Source: Streptomyces tuirus
Lineage (GTDB): Bacteria > Actinomycetota > Actinomycetes > Streptomycetales > Streptomycetaceae
Assembly (NCBI RefSeq): GCF_014701095.1
Contig: NZ_AP023439.1
Coordinates: 5,072,001-5,136,000 of the forward strand
Length of the DNA stretch: 64,000 nt
Direction: 5' to 3'
Shown here: one piece after another, positions 48,058 through 56,676 of the stretch
Layout of the letters: the number at the start of each line of letters is the position of its first letter
Position numbering within the stretch: position 1 is the first letter of the stretch
Translations under genes and position numbers: made by a program
Notes under the pieces: model-generated
Told to the model about the DNA's origin: nothing
Seen by the model: the letters and a program-made list of their open reading frames with translations, nothing else
Database searches by the model: none

Positions 48058-48765
48058 ATGCATCCGGACGGGACCGCACTCGGCGGCCGGGCGGAGCGCG
48101 TGCACGCGGCCCTGTTCGCCGGCCTGATCCGTGTCGCCGCGGTGAGCGCCGGCGTCACCGTCGCCGTGGTCGCCGTATTGGCCCTCGTCGTCCTCGGCCT
48201 CGCCCGGCTGGAGGGCGGCCGCGCACAGCAGGTGATCGTCCCTCAGTTCCACCGACGGCGCGTACGGCGAAGGGGCCCGGCCGGTTCTCGGCCGGGCCCC
48301 TTCGCCGTACGAAGGCGATCAGGCCTTCTTGGTCTCCCAGAAGATCTTGTCGATCTGGGCGATGTAGTCCAGAGCCTTCTGGCCGGTGGCCGGGTCGGTC
48401 GAGGCCTTGGCGGCCGAGAGGGCCTTGAGGGCGTCGTTGACCAGCTGGTGCAGCTCCGGGTACTTCTCGAAGTGCGGGGGCTTGAAGTAGTCGCTCCAGA
48501 GCACCGAGACGTGGTGCTTCGCGAGCTCGGCGCGCTGCTCCTTGATGACGGTGGCGCGCGCCTGGAAGTGCGGGTCGTCGTTGGCGGCCATCTTCTCCTG
48601 CACGGCCTTCACCGACTCCGCCTCGATGCGGGCCTGGGCGGGGTCGTACACACCGCAGGGAAGGTCGCAGTGGGCACTGACCTTGACCTTGGGGGCAAAC
48701 AGGCGGGAAAGCATGGAGCATTCCTTCCTCGTGATCGTCTTCTCACAGGGGACATTACTCCGTGA
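48058..48765 (+). CDS. small membrane protein gene downstream of pit, apparently missing its stop
   Basis: After GGGAGCAGGAC and an ATG at 48058, the first ~60 residues look real: a hydrophilic start, then a membrane segment (AAVSAGVTVAVVAVLALVVLGLARL). The frame then runs on through a strong terminator hairpin and antisense to sodN until 48765, which is implausible for a real protein. A stop exists in a neighbouring frame shortly after the membrane segment, so a small frameshift near 48225-48240 would explain it. The true gene probably ends by about 48240. Confidence 0.4.
   Translation: MHPDGTALGGRAERVHAALFAGLIRVAAVSAGVTVAVVAVLALVVLGLARLEGGRAQQVIVPQFHRRRVRRRGPAGSRPGPFAVRRRSGLLGLPEDLVDLGDVVQSLLAGGRVGRGLGGREGLEGVVDQLVQLRVLLEVRGLEVVAPEHRDVVLRELGALLLDDGGARLEVRVVVGGHLLLHGLHRLRLDAGLGGVVHTAGKVAVGTDLDLGGKQAGKHGAFLPRDRLLTGDITP
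48261..48311. terminator. 23-bp perfect hairpin, bidirectional terminator
   Basis: Arms at 48261-48283 and 48289-48311 are perfectly complementary around a five-base GTTCT loop. It lies between the rightward pit operon and the leftward sodN gene, whose stop is 8 bases away. Confidence 0.92.
48319..48714 (-). CDS. sodN: nickel-containing superoxide dismutase
   Basis: NiSOD converts superoxide to oxygen and hydrogen peroxide. The 131-residue precursor has a 14-residue leader (MLSRLFAPKVKVSA), after which the nickel hook HCDLPCGVY supplies His1, Cys2 and Cys6 of the mature enzyme. The start at 48714 is set by this conserved leader and a GGAAGGA upstream. The divergent gene encodes the processing protease SodX. 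Expression is nickel-dependent in Streptomyces; I did not find a clear Nur box upstream. Confidence 0.97.
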   Translation of the reverse strand: MLSRLFAPKVKVSAHCDLPCGVYDPAQARIEAESVKAVQEKMAANDDPHFQARATVIKEQRAELAKHHVSVLWSDYFKPPHFEKYPELHQLVNDALKALSAAKASTDPATGQKALDYIAQIDKIFWETKKA

Positions 48766-48859
48766 GGGACGGCTTTTCGCGGGTGCCCCCATGGGCTTAG
48801 GACAAAAGTCCGGGGTGAGACTGAGACTGGTGGACGAAGAACCGGGGAGGTGCCGGGTG

Positions 48860-49303
48860 ATGCCGGAGTTGTCGCAGGAGTCCGAGCGGGGGAGGCCGGC
48901 CCCGCCCTTCGGGGTGGCCGAGGTGACCGGGCCGTCCATGGTGCCCACGCTGTACCACGGGGACCGGCTCCTGGTGCATTACGGGGCCCGGGTCAGGCCC
49001 GGGGACGTCGTCGTGCTGCGGCACCCCTTCCAGCAGGACCTGCTGGTCGTCAAGCGGGTCGCCCAGCGGCGCGAGAGCGGCTGGTGGGTGCTCGGGGACA
49101 ACGCGTACGCCGGCGGCGACAGCACCGACTACGGCGTCGTGCCCGACGACCTGGTGCTGGGGCGGGTCCGGTTCCGCTACCGGCCGCGCAGGCCCGACCG
49201 GCGCTCGCCGTGGGCGCTGCTCGGCTGGGCGCTGTCGGCGGCCAGGCCCGTGTTCTCGGGCAGGACGGGCCGTGCGGCCTCCAGGCGCTTGCGGGCGCGG
49301 TAG
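48860..49303 (+). CDS. sodX: NiSOD maturation protease SodX (S26 signal-peptidase-like)
   Basis: A 147-residue S26-family peptidase that trims the SodN leader so that nickel can bind. The catalytic Ser26 lies in GPSMVPTL and the general-base Lys65 in LLVVKRV; GDNAYAGGDSTDYG matches the third box. There is no membrane anchor, consistent with a cytoplasmic role. The ATG at 48860 follows GGGGAGG. Its last 127 bases overlap the convergent CGNR gene, so its Arg-rich C-terminal tail is antisense to another coding region. Confidence 0.92.
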   Translation: MPELSQESERGRPAPPFGVAEVTGPSMVPTLYHGDRLLVHYGARVRPGDVVVLRHPFQQDLLVVKRVAQRRESGWWVLGDNAYAGGDSTDYGVVPDDLVLGRVRFRYRPRRPDRRSPWALLGWALSAARPVFSGRTGRAASRRLRAR

Positions 49304-49836
49304 GCCGCCACGTTGGCGCGGGTCGCGCAGCGGTCGGAGCAGTAGCGCCGGGAGCGGTTGGTGGAGGTGTCGAGGTAGGCGTTGCGGCAGGGCGCGGCCT
49401 CGCACAGGCCGAGGCGGTCGGCGCCGTGCTCGGTCAGGTGGAACGCCAGGCCCATCGCCGCGATCGCCGCATAGCCCGCGGTGGCGTTCGACGGGTGGTC
49501 CGCCAGGTGCATGTGCCACAGGGGCCGGCCGTCGTCGTCACGGAAGTCGTGTCCCGAGATCTGCGGGCTCACCGGGAACTCCAGCAGCAGCGAGTTCAGC
49601 AGGTCGACGGCGAGCCTCTCGTCGCCCGAGTCGGCCGCCTCGAAGACCGCGCGCAGCCGGGCCCGGACCGAGCGGAAGCGCGTCACGTCCGCGTCGGTGG
49701 CGCGGCGGGCCGCCGACTGGCTGGGCCCGAACAGATCGCGGACGGCCTCGACCGACGTCAGGGCGTCCTTGCCCCGGGCCGGTTCCTCGGTGTTGACGAG
49801 GCGCACGGCGTAATCCGAGTAATAGGCCAGTTCCAC
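49177..49836 (-). CDS. CGNR zinc-finger transcriptional regulator
   Basis: A 219-residue protein of the CGNR/ABATE type. The N-terminal ~130 residues form the stress-sensing-like domain, and the C-terminal zinc finger reads CEAAPCRNAYLDTSTNRSRRYCS with a further Cys, followed by a basic ANVAAYRARKR segment. These are putative DNA-binding regulators. The 3' end overlaps sodX on the other strand by 127 bases. Confidence 0.85.
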   Translation of the reverse strand: MELAYYSDYAVRLVNTEEPARGKDALTSVEAVRDLFGPSQSAARRATDADVTRFRSVRARLRAVFEAADSGDERLAVDLLNSLLLEFPVSPQISGHDFRDDDGRPLWHMHLADHPSNATAGYAAIAAMGLAFHLTEHGADRLGLCEAAPCRNAYLDTSTNRSRRYCSDRCATRANVAAYRARKRLEAARPVLPENTGLAADSAQPSSAHGERRSGLRGR

Positions 49837-49924
49837 TTGTAGTCCTTACGGAGGGGCTTTATCGTCGGGGGCGTGCACGTGTAACAGCTGATGGTGCTTC
49901 CAGGGTATTACGAGGGAGGGGTCG

Positions 49925-50695
49925 ATGGCGGACGCCGACATCACCGCGGCCAGCGCCGACTGGCAGGCCTGGCAGGAGAGCTGGGACCGGCAGCAGGAGT
50001 GGTACCTGCCCGACCGCGAGGAGCGGTTCCGGATCATGCTCGACATGGTCGAGGCCCTCGTGGGCACCGCCCCGCGCGTCCTCGACCTCGCCTGCGGCAC
50101 GGGCAGCATCACCGCCCGGCTGCTCGCCCGCTTCCCGGACGCCACCAGCACCGGCGTAGACCTCGATCCAGCGCTCCTCGCCATCGCCGAGGGCACCTTC
50201 GCGGGCGACGACCGGGTCCGTCTGGTCACCGCCGACCTCAAGGACCCCCACTGGCCGGCGCACCTGCCGTACGACTCGTACGACGCCGTCCTGACCGCGA
50301 CGGCCCTGCACTGGCTGCACCGGGAACCCCTCGCGGACCTCTACGGCCAGGTCGCGGGACTCGTCCGCGCCGGCGGTGTCTTCATGAACGCGGACCACAT
50401 GATCGACGAGACGACGCCCCGGATCAACGCGGCGGAGCGGGCGCAGCGGCACACCCGTATGGAACAGGCCAAGCGGGACGGCATCCTCGACTGGGCCGAG
50501 TGGTGGCAGCTCGCGGCGAAGGACCCCGTTCTCGCCGGACCCACCGCCCGGCGCTACGAGATCTACGGCGAGCACGCGGACGGCGACACGCCCTCGCCCG
50601 GCTGGCACGCGCGCGTGCTGCGCGAGAAGGGGTTCGGCGAGGCCAGGCCCGTGTGGTGCTCGCCCTCGGACACCCTGCTGCTGGCCGTCAAGTAG
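49925..50695 (+). CDS. class I SAM-dependent methyltransferase
   Basis: A 256-residue Rossmann-fold methyltransferase with motif I VLDLACGTGSIT near residues 51-62, an acidic residue for the ribose in STGVDLDP, and motif IV-like YDAVLTATALHWL. The substrate is unknown. The start at 49925 follows GAGGGAGGGG. A long terminator hairpin begins 8 bases after the stop. Confidence 0.86.
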   Translation: MADADITAASADWQAWQESWDRQQEWYLPDREERFRIMLDMVEALVGTAPRVLDLACGTGSITARLLARFPDATSTGVDLDPALLAIAEGTFAGDDRVRLVTADLKDPHWPAHLPYDSYDAVLTATALHWLHREPLADLYGQVAGLVRAGGVFMNADHMIDETTPRINAAERAQRHTRMEQAKRDGILDWAEWWQLAAKDPVLAGPTARRYEIYGEHADGDTPSPGWHARVLREKGFGEARPVWCSPSDTLLLAVK

Positions 50696-50703
50696 CACGG
50701 ACG

Positions 50704-50738
50704 GAGGGGGCGGTACGGAGATCCCGTACCGCCCCCTC
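50704..50738. terminator. 15-bp perfect hairpin terminator
   Basis: GAGGGGGCGGTACGG and its exact complement flank a five-base AGATC loop. It lies between the convergent methyltransferase and ABC transporter genes and probably ends both transcripts. Confidence 0.9.
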
Positions 50739-50751
50739 GCCGTGCGTACCG

Positions 50752-51513
50752 TCAGAGCACCTTGGACAGGAACGACTTGGTCCGCTCGTGCTGCGGGTTC
50801 GTCAGCACCTCGCGCGGGTGACCGGATTCGACCACCACACCGCCGTCCATGAAGACCAGGCTGTCGCCCACCTCGCGGGCGAAGCCCATCTCGTGGGTGA
50901 CGACGATCATCGTCATGCCGGACTCGGCCAGGTCGCGCATGACGTCCAGGACGTCACCCACCAGCTCCGGGTCGAGCGCCGAGGTCGGCTCGTCGAACAG
51001 CATCAGCTTCGGGTCCATGGCGAGGGCCCGGGCGATGGCGACGCGCTGCTGCTGACCGCCGGAGAGCTGGGAGGGGTAGTTGCCCGCCTTGTCGGCCAGG
51101 CCCACCCGGTCCAGCAACTCCAGGGCACGCTCCCGCGCCTTGCCCTTGCCCACGCCCTTGACCTGGACCGGCGCCTCCATGACGTTCTCCACGGCCGTCA
51201 TGTGCGGGAACAGGTTGAAGCGCTGGAAGACCATGCCGATGTCCCGGCGCTTGACCGCGACCTCGCTGTCCTTCAGTTCGTAGAGCTTGTCGCCCTTCTG
51301 CCGGTAGCCGACCAGCTCGCCGTCGACCCACAGCCGGCCGGCGTTGATCTTCTCCAGGTGGTTGATGCACCTCAGGAAGGTCGACTTGCCGGAGCCGGAG
51401 GGGCCGATGAGGCAGAACACCTCGCCGGACTTCACCTCCAGGTCGATGCCCGTGAGGACTTCTACGGGGCCGAAGGACTTGTGGACGCCCTCGGCCTTGA
51501 CCATGACGGTCAT
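50752..51513 (-). CDS. polar amino-acid ABC transporter, ATPase subunit
   Basis: A 253-residue ATPase of the GlnQ/HisP type: Walker A GPSGSGKST, Q-loop VFQRFNLFP, signature LSGGQQQR, Walker B LMLFDEPTSALDP and the H-loop THEMGFAR. It energises the permease and binding protein encoded just upstream in the same operon; the start overlaps the permease stop (ATGA). The general family imports Glu, Gln, Asp, His, Arg or similar; the specific amino acid is not evident. Confidence 0.93.
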   Translation of the reverse strand: MTVMVKAEGVHKSFGPVEVLTGIDLEVKSGEVFCLIGPSGSGKSTFLRCINHLEKINAGRLWVDGELVGYRQKGDKLYELKDSEVAVKRRDIGMVFQRFNLFPHMTAVENVMEAPVQVKGVGKGKARERALELLDRVGLADKAGNYPSQLSGGQQQRVAIARALAMDPKLMLFDEPTSALDPELVGDVLDVMRDLAESGMTMIVVTHEMGFAREVGDSLVFMDGGVVVESGHPREVLTNPQHERTKSFLSKVL

Positions 51514-52451
51514 GCGGTGCCTCCCGTCGACGCCGAGCGGTTGGACAGGGACAGCAGGTTCGCCTTGATCTTCTGGAACGGCGTGGCCGGCAGGGACCGG
51601 CTCGAACCACGCGCGTAGTACCGCTCCAGGTAGTACTGGCCGATGCTGAAGATTGAGGTCAGCAGCAGGTACCAGGCCGCCGCCAGGAACAGCATCTCGG
51701 CGGGGGCGCCGGAGGTCTGCCCGATGTCCTGGGCCGCGCGCAGCAGCTCCGGATACTGGACGACCGAGACCAGCGAGGTCGTCTTCAGCATGTTGATGAC
51801 CTCGTTGCCCGTCGGCGGCACGATCACGCGCATCGCCTGCGGGATGACGATCCGGCGCAGCGTCCTGGAGTGGCTCATGCCCAGCGCGTGCGACGCCTCG
51901 GTCTGGCCCTCGTCGACCGAGAGCAGACCGGCCCGGCAGATCTCCGCCATGTAGGCGGCCTCGTTGAGGCCGAGACCCAGCAGAGCCGTCAGGAACGGGG
52001 TCATGAAGTCCGACCACTCGTCCTTGTAGAACGGCCCGAGGTTGATGTACTCGAAGACCAGGCCCAGGTTGAACCAGACGATCAGCTGCACCAGGACCGG
52101 GGTGCCGCGGAAGAACCAGATGTAGAACCACGCGATCGACGAGGTCACCGGGTTCTTCGACAGGCGCATCACGGCGAGCATGACGCCGCCGACGATGCCG
52201 ATCACCATGGACAGCACGGTCAGCAGGAGCGTTTTGCCCACGCCGTCCAGGATCCGGTCGTCGAAGAAGTAGTCCGGGATCGCACCCCAGTTGATCTTGC
52301 CCTGGGAGAACGCGTAGACGACCCCGACCAGCAGGGCGATGGCGACGACGGCGGAGACATACCGCCCGTAGTGCCGGACCGGGATGGCCTTGATGGCCTC
52401 CGGTCCGGCCGGGGGCGTGTCAGCCGGCGTCTTGTCGATGTCAACAGTCAC
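51510..52451 (-). CDS. polar amino-acid ABC transporter permease
   Basis: A 313-residue HisM/GlnP-type permease with five or six membrane segments. The characteristic FFRGTPVLVQL and the EAA-type loop (EASHALGMSHSRTLRRIVIPQA) are present. A single permease gene implies a homodimeric channel. It sits between the binding-protein gene (32 bases upstream) and the ATPase gene (overlapping). Confidence 0.92.
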   Translation of the reverse strand: MTVDIDKTPADTPPAGPEAIKAIPVRHYGRYVSAVVAIALLVGVVYAFSQGKINWGAIPDYFFDDRILDGVGKTLLLTVLSMVIGIVGGVMLAVMRLSKNPVTSSIAWFYIWFFRGTPVLVQLIVWFNLGLVFEYINLGPFYKDEWSDFMTPFLTALLGLGLNEAAYMAEICRAGLLSVDEGQTEASHALGMSHSRTLRRIVIPQAMRVIVPPTGNEVINMLKTTSLVSVVQYPELLRAAQDIGQTSGAPAEMLFLAAAWYLLLTSIFSIGQYYLERYYARGSSRSLPATPFQKIKANLLSLSNRSASTGGTA

Positions 52452-52483
52452 GGGTGTTGCCTTTCAGTGCCGCTGAGCTGCGG

Positions 52484-53434
52484 TCACTTGCCGCCGTTGA
52501 TGGTGGCCTCGTCGATGGAGCCGTCCGTGACGCCCCACTTCTTCATGATCTTCTCGTACTCGCCGTTCTCGATGACGGCGTTCAGCGCGTCCTTGAGAGC
52601 GTCACGCAGCTGGGTCTGGTTCTTGGCGACCGCGATGCCGTACGGGGCGGCCTCGACCTGCTCGCCGACCAGCTGGAAGTCCTTGCCGCCACCGGAGGTC
52701 TTCACCGCGTACGCGGCGACCGGGAAGTCGGACGAACCGGCGTCCGCGCCACCCGCGCGCAGACGGGTCTGGGCCTGCTGGTCGTTGTCGAAGGCCTCGA
52801 TGGCGATCTTCTTGCCGGCCGGGCACTTCTTCGACTCGGCCTTGGCGAGGTCCTCGGAGACCGTGCCGCGCTGCAGCACGATCTTCTTGCCGCACAGGTC
52901 GGACCAGGTCTTGATGCCCTGGTCGTCGCCCTTCTTGGTGTAGATCGACACACCGGCGGTGAAGTAGTCCACGAAGTCGACGCCCTCGCCGACCTTCTTG
53001 CCGGTGTCGGAGTCGATGCCCTCCTGGCGGTCCTTGGTGTCGGTCATCGCGGACATGGCGATGTCGTAGCGCTTGGAGCGCAGACCCGTGATCAGCGTGT
53101 CGAACGTGCCGTTCTCGAACTGGAAGTCGACCCCGAGCTGCTTGCCCATGGCGGCGGCGAGGTCCGGGTCGATGCCGACGACCTTTCCGGAACCGTCCTT
53201 GAACTCGACCGGGGCGTAGGCGATGTCGGAGCCGACCTTGATGACACCCTTGTCGCGGATGGCCTGCGGCAGCTTGTCGGCGAGCGGGGCCGAGGCCGCG
53301 GTGTCGCTGGAGCCGGTGTCCTTGGTCTGGTCACCGCATCCGGTGAGCATCAGCGCGCCTGCGACCGCGATCGCACCGACCGCTGCTAGCCGGGAGTGCG
53401 CGGCGGTCGTACGACGGGTGGAGCTTGCGGTCAT
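52484..53434 (-). CDS. amino-acid-binding lipoprotein of the ABC importer
   Basis: A 316-residue family-3 solute-binding protein. The signal peptide ends in the lipobox LTGC (about residues 30-33), giving a membrane-anchored lipoprotein. The mature domain has GVIKVGSDIAYAPVEFKD and YDIAMSAMTDTKDRQ, typical of polar amino-acid binders. The ATG at 53434 follows GGAGGAACC. It is first in a three-gene operon with permease and ATPase. Confidence 0.93.
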   Translation of the reverse strand: MTASSTRRTTAAHSRLAAVGAIAVAGALMLTGCGDQTKDTGSSDTAASAPLADKLPQAIRDKGVIKVGSDIAYAPVEFKDGSGKVVGIDPDLAAAMGKQLGVDFQFENGTFDTLITGLRSKRYDIAMSAMTDTKDRQEGIDSDTGKKVGEGVDFVDYFTAGVSIYTKKGDDQGIKTWSDLCGKKIVLQRGTVSEDLAKAESKKCPAGKKIAIEAFDNDQQAQTRLRAGGADAGSSDFPVAAYAVKTSGGGKDFQLVGEQVEAAPYGIAVAKNQTQLRDALKDALNAVIENGEYEKIMKKWGVTDGSIDEATINGGK

Positions 53435-54059
53435 GGTGGGTTCCTCCGGCGGATGGGTGGAGTTGCCGATGGGGCGGGCCGCCGCCGATGGATTCGGCAC
53501 GGCCGTGGCACGCCGAAGGGTTCGGCAGTGCCGTGGGTCGACGAGAGCACACGTCTTCGAGTGTCGCGACCTCGTGTGATTACGGCATCTTGCCATTCGG
53601 ACTGCGCGATTCTGGGGGCCAGTCATGTCAAAATCGGATAACGGGCGACCCCCGAACCGCAGCACTCCGGTACATCACGGCCGGACCTTCTATAGGAATC
53701 ACCCCTTCCGGCCGGAAGATCTTCGGTAAATCCCGGGATTTCCACACGGCAGCCGAGGACTTCGCCGGTGGTTGAGTGGTTGTAGCTGCTTTGTCCAGGT
53801 CTTGTCCCGATTTTGGACGAAGCGTCAGAGCCTCGTCATGTGACCTTCGCGTTATCGACTCGTCCCTGACGCCGTCCGTCCGGTATGAAGGGTCTTTACA
53901 CCCCTCATCCGGGGCTCAGGGCGCGTGTGCGGCGCGCCCGTCGCGTACGCGCCCGTACGTATACACGTACAAGCACGACATGGGCCTACGCGGTGCCCGC
54001 CCACCCCTCACCAGGAGTGGCCACCCTCAAAACAATGAAGATTTAAGGGGTAAAACGAA
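53435..54059. other. 625-bp divergent intergenic region, no convincing gene
   Basis: This separates the binding-protein and malic-enzyme genes and should hold both promoters. It is less GC-rich than its surroundings. A 12-bp palindrome TTCCGGCCGGAA is at 53707-53718. Around 53952-53979 the tetramer GTAC recurs four times. An open frame from 53776 has no protein-like features and runs into the malic-enzyme gene out of frame. I could not identify an operator for a known regulator. Confidence 0.5.
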
Positions 54060-55292
54060 GTGGCAGCGGAGATCGTCAATCCTCGCAGCGAGAGCAAGAC
54101 CGGTGATACGGAGCACGAGGGCAGTGCGGAGCCCCTCGACTCCTTCGACCCGGCGTTCGCGTTGCACCGCGGCGGCAAGATGGCTGTGCAGGCCACCGTG
54201 CCGGTCCGTGACAAGGACGACCTGTCCCTGGCGTACACGCCCGGCGTCGCGAAGGTGTGCAGCGCGATCGCGGAGCAGCCGGAGCTCGTGCACGACTACA
54301 CGTGGAAGTCGTCGGTCGTGGCCGTCGTGACGGACGGTACGGCCGTGCTGGGCCTCGGTGACATCGGGCCCGAGGCCTCCCTCCCGGTGATGGAGGGCAA
54401 GGCGATTCTTTTCAAGCAGTTCGGTGGCGTGGACGCGGTCCCGATCGCCCTGGCCTGCACGGACGTCGACGAGATCGTCGAGACCGTGGTGCGGCTCGCG
54501 CCGTCGTTCGGCGGCGTCAATCTGGAGGACATCTCGGCACCCCGGTGCTTCGAGGTCGAGCGCAGGCTCCAGGAGCGGCTGGACATCCCGGTCTTCCACG
54601 ACGACCAGCACGGAACGGCCGTGGTGACGCTGGCCGCCCTGCGGAACGCCGCGCGGCTGAGCGGGCGGGCGCTGGGGGAGCTGCGGGCCGTCATCTCCGG
54701 CGCCGGTGCGGCGGGTGTCGCCATCGCCAAGATGCTGGTCGAGGCCGGGATCGGGGATGTCGCGGTGGCCGACCGCAAGGGTGTCGTGTCGGCGGACCGG
54801 GACGACCTCACGCCGGTGAAGCAGGGGCTGGCCGGGTTCACGAACAAGGCCGGGATCACCGGGTCGCTGGAAACGGCGCTGGAGGGGGCCGATGTGTTCA
54901 TCGGCGTCTCCGGTGGCACGGTCGCGGAGTCCGCGGTGGCGACGATGGCCAAGGGTGCGTTCGTCTTCGCCATGGCGAACCCGAACCCCGAGGTGCATCC
55001 CGAGGTCGCGCACAAGTACGCGGCGGTCGTCGCGACCGGGCGGTCGGACTTCCCCAACCAGATCAACAACGTGCTGGCGTTCCCCGGGATCTTCGCGGGG
55101 GCGCTGCAGGTGCGGGCCTCCCGGATCACCGAGGGGATGAAGCTGGCCGCCGCGGAGGCGCTGGCCGCTGTGGTCGGGGACGATCTCGCCGCCGACTACG
55201 TCATTCCGTCGCCGTTCGACGAGCGGGTCGCGCCGGCGGTCACGGCCGCGGTGGCCGCGGCTGCTCGGGCCGAGGGTGTGGCGCGGCGCTGA
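54060..55292 (+). CDS. malic enzyme
   Basis: A 410-residue malate dehydrogenase (oxaloacetate-decarboxylating) that makes pyruvate, CO2 and reduced cofactor. The short bacterial form is indicated by LAYTPGVAKVC, the metal-binding FHDDQHGTA, the Rossmann motif SGAGAAGVAIA and FAMANPNPEV. NAD versus NADP preference is not obvious. The GTG at 54060 follows AAGGGGTAAAA. In Streptomyces such enzymes supply reductant for lipid and polyketide synthesis. Confidence 0.93.
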   Translation: MAAEIVNPRSESKTGDTEHEGSAEPLDSFDPAFALHRGGKMAVQATVPVRDKDDLSLAYTPGVAKVCSAIAEQPELVHDYTWKSSVVAVVTDGTAVLGLGDIGPEASLPVMEGKAILFKQFGGVDAVPIALACTDVDEIVETVVRLAPSFGGVNLEDISAPRCFEVERRLQERLDIPVFHDDQHGTAVVTLAALRNAARLSGRALGELRAVISGAGAAGVAIAKMLVEAGIGDVAVADRKGVVSADRDDLTPVKQGLAGFTNKAGITGSLETALEGADVFIGVSGGTVAESAVATMAKGAFVFAMANPNPEVHPEVAHKYAAVVATGRSDFPNQINNVLAFPGIFAGALQVRASRITEGMKLAAAEALAAVVGDDLAADYVIPSPFDERVAPAVTAAVAAAARAEGVARR

Positions 55293-55315
55293 GGCCGACC
55301 CGACGTTGGTGTGAT

Positions 55316-55345
55316 GTGGCCCCGCCCGGGATCGGGTGGGGCCAC
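55316..55345 (+). terminator. hairpin terminator after malic enzyme
   Basis: GTGGCCCCGCCCG pairs with CGGGTGGGGCCAC (one G-T wobble) around a GGAT loop and is followed by TTCTTT, close to a classical intrinsic terminator. Confidence 0.85.
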
Positions 55346-55414
55346 TTCTTTGCGTTGGCGTAGGGCTGTTCGGGTGGTGTGCCTGTTGGCTTCGCCGTCG
55401 CGTGGTGGTGGGTC

Positions 55415-55525
55415 GGGGCCGCGCCGGGGGGTGTCCGTCCTCGGAACGGCGCGATGGAGCTTCATACCGACTGACTTGCGTTGACGCGCCAACCGCTGCG
55501 GGCGGACACCCCCCGACACGGCCCC
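55415..55525. repeat. long imperfect inverted repeat (26-bp arms, 59-bp centre)
   Basis: Arms at 55415-55440 and 55500-55525 match at 23 of 26 positions as reverse complements (cores GGGGGGTGTCCG and CGGACACCCCCC). Pairing may continue weakly outward. It lies between a terminator and the quinone oxidoreductase gene and encodes no recognisable protein; it could be a small non-autonomous mobile element or a structured RNA. Confidence 0.6.
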
Positions 55526-55656
55526 TCGCGTACGACGGCGGGTGCGGGTGCGTCCCGCCTCGCCTACGCACAACACTGCTGCCCACCTGGCAAGAGGGCG
55601 TGTCTCACAGGGGTGGATGGTTCCTTCGGGTTCTCGGGGAACCTATCGTCGAGGTC

Positions 55657-56622
55657 ATGTTCGCTGTCTACGCCGCCCGAATCGACCGCGACCAGCCGCT
55701 GTCCGGCCTGGAGTTGGGAGAGCGTCCCGCTCCCGAGGCCCGTCCCGGCTGGAGTACCGTCACGGTCAAGGCCGCCTCCCTCAACCACCACGACCTCTGG
55801 TCCCTGCGTGGCGTGGGCCTCGCAGAGGACAAGCTGCCGATGATCCTCGGCTGTGACGCCGCCGGCATCGACGAGGACGGCAATGAAGTCGTCCTGCACT
55901 CGGTGATCGGACAGAGCGGGCACGGGGTCGGCCCGAAGGAACCCCGGTCCATCCTCACCGAGCGCTACCAGGGCACCTTCGCCGAGCGCGTTGCCGTGCC
56001 GACCTGGAACATTCTGCCCAAGCCGAAGGAGCTCTCCTTCGAGGAAGCGGCTTGTCTGCCGACGGCGTGGCTGACCGCTTATCGGATGCTGTTCACCAAC
56101 GCGGGAGTACGGCCCGGGGACTCCGTGCTGGTGCAGGGTGCCGGTGGTGGTGTCGCCACGGCGGCGATCGTGCTGGGGAAGGCCGCGGGGCTCCGGGTCT
56201 TCGCCACCAGCCGGGATGAGGCCAAGCGGAAGCGGGCCCTGGAGCTCGGGGCCGTGGAGGCGCTGGAGTCCGGGGCGCGGCTGCCGCAGCGGGTCGACGC
56301 CGTGATCGAGACCGTCGGGGCCGCGACGTGGTCGCATTCGGTGAAGTCGCTGAAGCCCGGCGGCTCTCTGGTCATCTCCGGGGCCACAAGCGGCGACCGG
56401 CCCTCGCATGCCGAACTGACCCGGATCTTCTTCCTCGAACTCAAGGTCGTGGGATCCACGATGGGCACCAAGGACGAGCTGGAGGACCTGCTCGCGTTCT
56501 GTGCCGCCACCGGGGTGCGGCCCGTCATCGACGAGGTCATGCCGATGGACCGGGCGCGAGAGGGCTTCGAACGGCTGGCTTCGGGTGAGCAGTTCGGGAA
56601 GATCGTGCTGACCAATCCTTGA
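55657..56622 (+). CDS. zinc-type alcohol dehydrogenase/quinone oxidoreductase (MDR family)
   Basis: A 321-residue medium-chain reductase. The N-terminal GroES-like half contains SLNHHDLWSLRGVG; the nucleotide fold has VLVQGAGGGVATAAI. The structural zinc cysteines of true alcohol dehydrogenases are absent, favouring a quinone- or enal-type reductase using NADPH. The ATG at 55657 is preferred; upstream sequence in the same frame crosses the inverted repeat and is not protein-like. Confidence 0.85.
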   Translation: MFAVYAARIDRDQPLSGLELGERPAPEARPGWSTVTVKAASLNHHDLWSLRGVGLAEDKLPMILGCDAAGIDEDGNEVVLHSVIGQSGHGVGPKEPRSILTERYQGTFAERVAVPTWNILPKPKELSFEEAACLPTAWLTAYRMLFTNAGVRPGDSVLVQGAGGGVATAAIVLGKAAGLRVFATSRDEAKRKRALELGAVEALESGARLPQRVDAVIETVGAATWSHSVKSLKPGGSLVISGATSGDRPSHAELTRIFFLELKVVGSTMGTKDELEDLLAFCAATGVRPVIDEVMPMDRAREGFERLASGEQFGKIVLTNP

Positions 56623-56676
56623 GTTCGTTCGCAGTGCGTTGACGGTCGGTCCGGGATGGGCCGGCCGTTTTCGTTT

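Noticed and set aside
48714..48948. Upstream extension of sodN
   Set aside because: The conserved 14-residue leader and HCDLPC hook place the start at 48714; upstream residues are antisense to sodX.
53776..54330. A possible gene of ~184 codons upstream of malic enzyme
   Set aside because: No protein-like features, no ribosome site, and it runs into malic enzyme out of frame.
55336..55656. Longer N terminus for the quinone oxidoreductase
   Set aside because: The added residues would come from a terminator-adjacent inverted repeat; the conserved start MFAVYAARID is at 55657.
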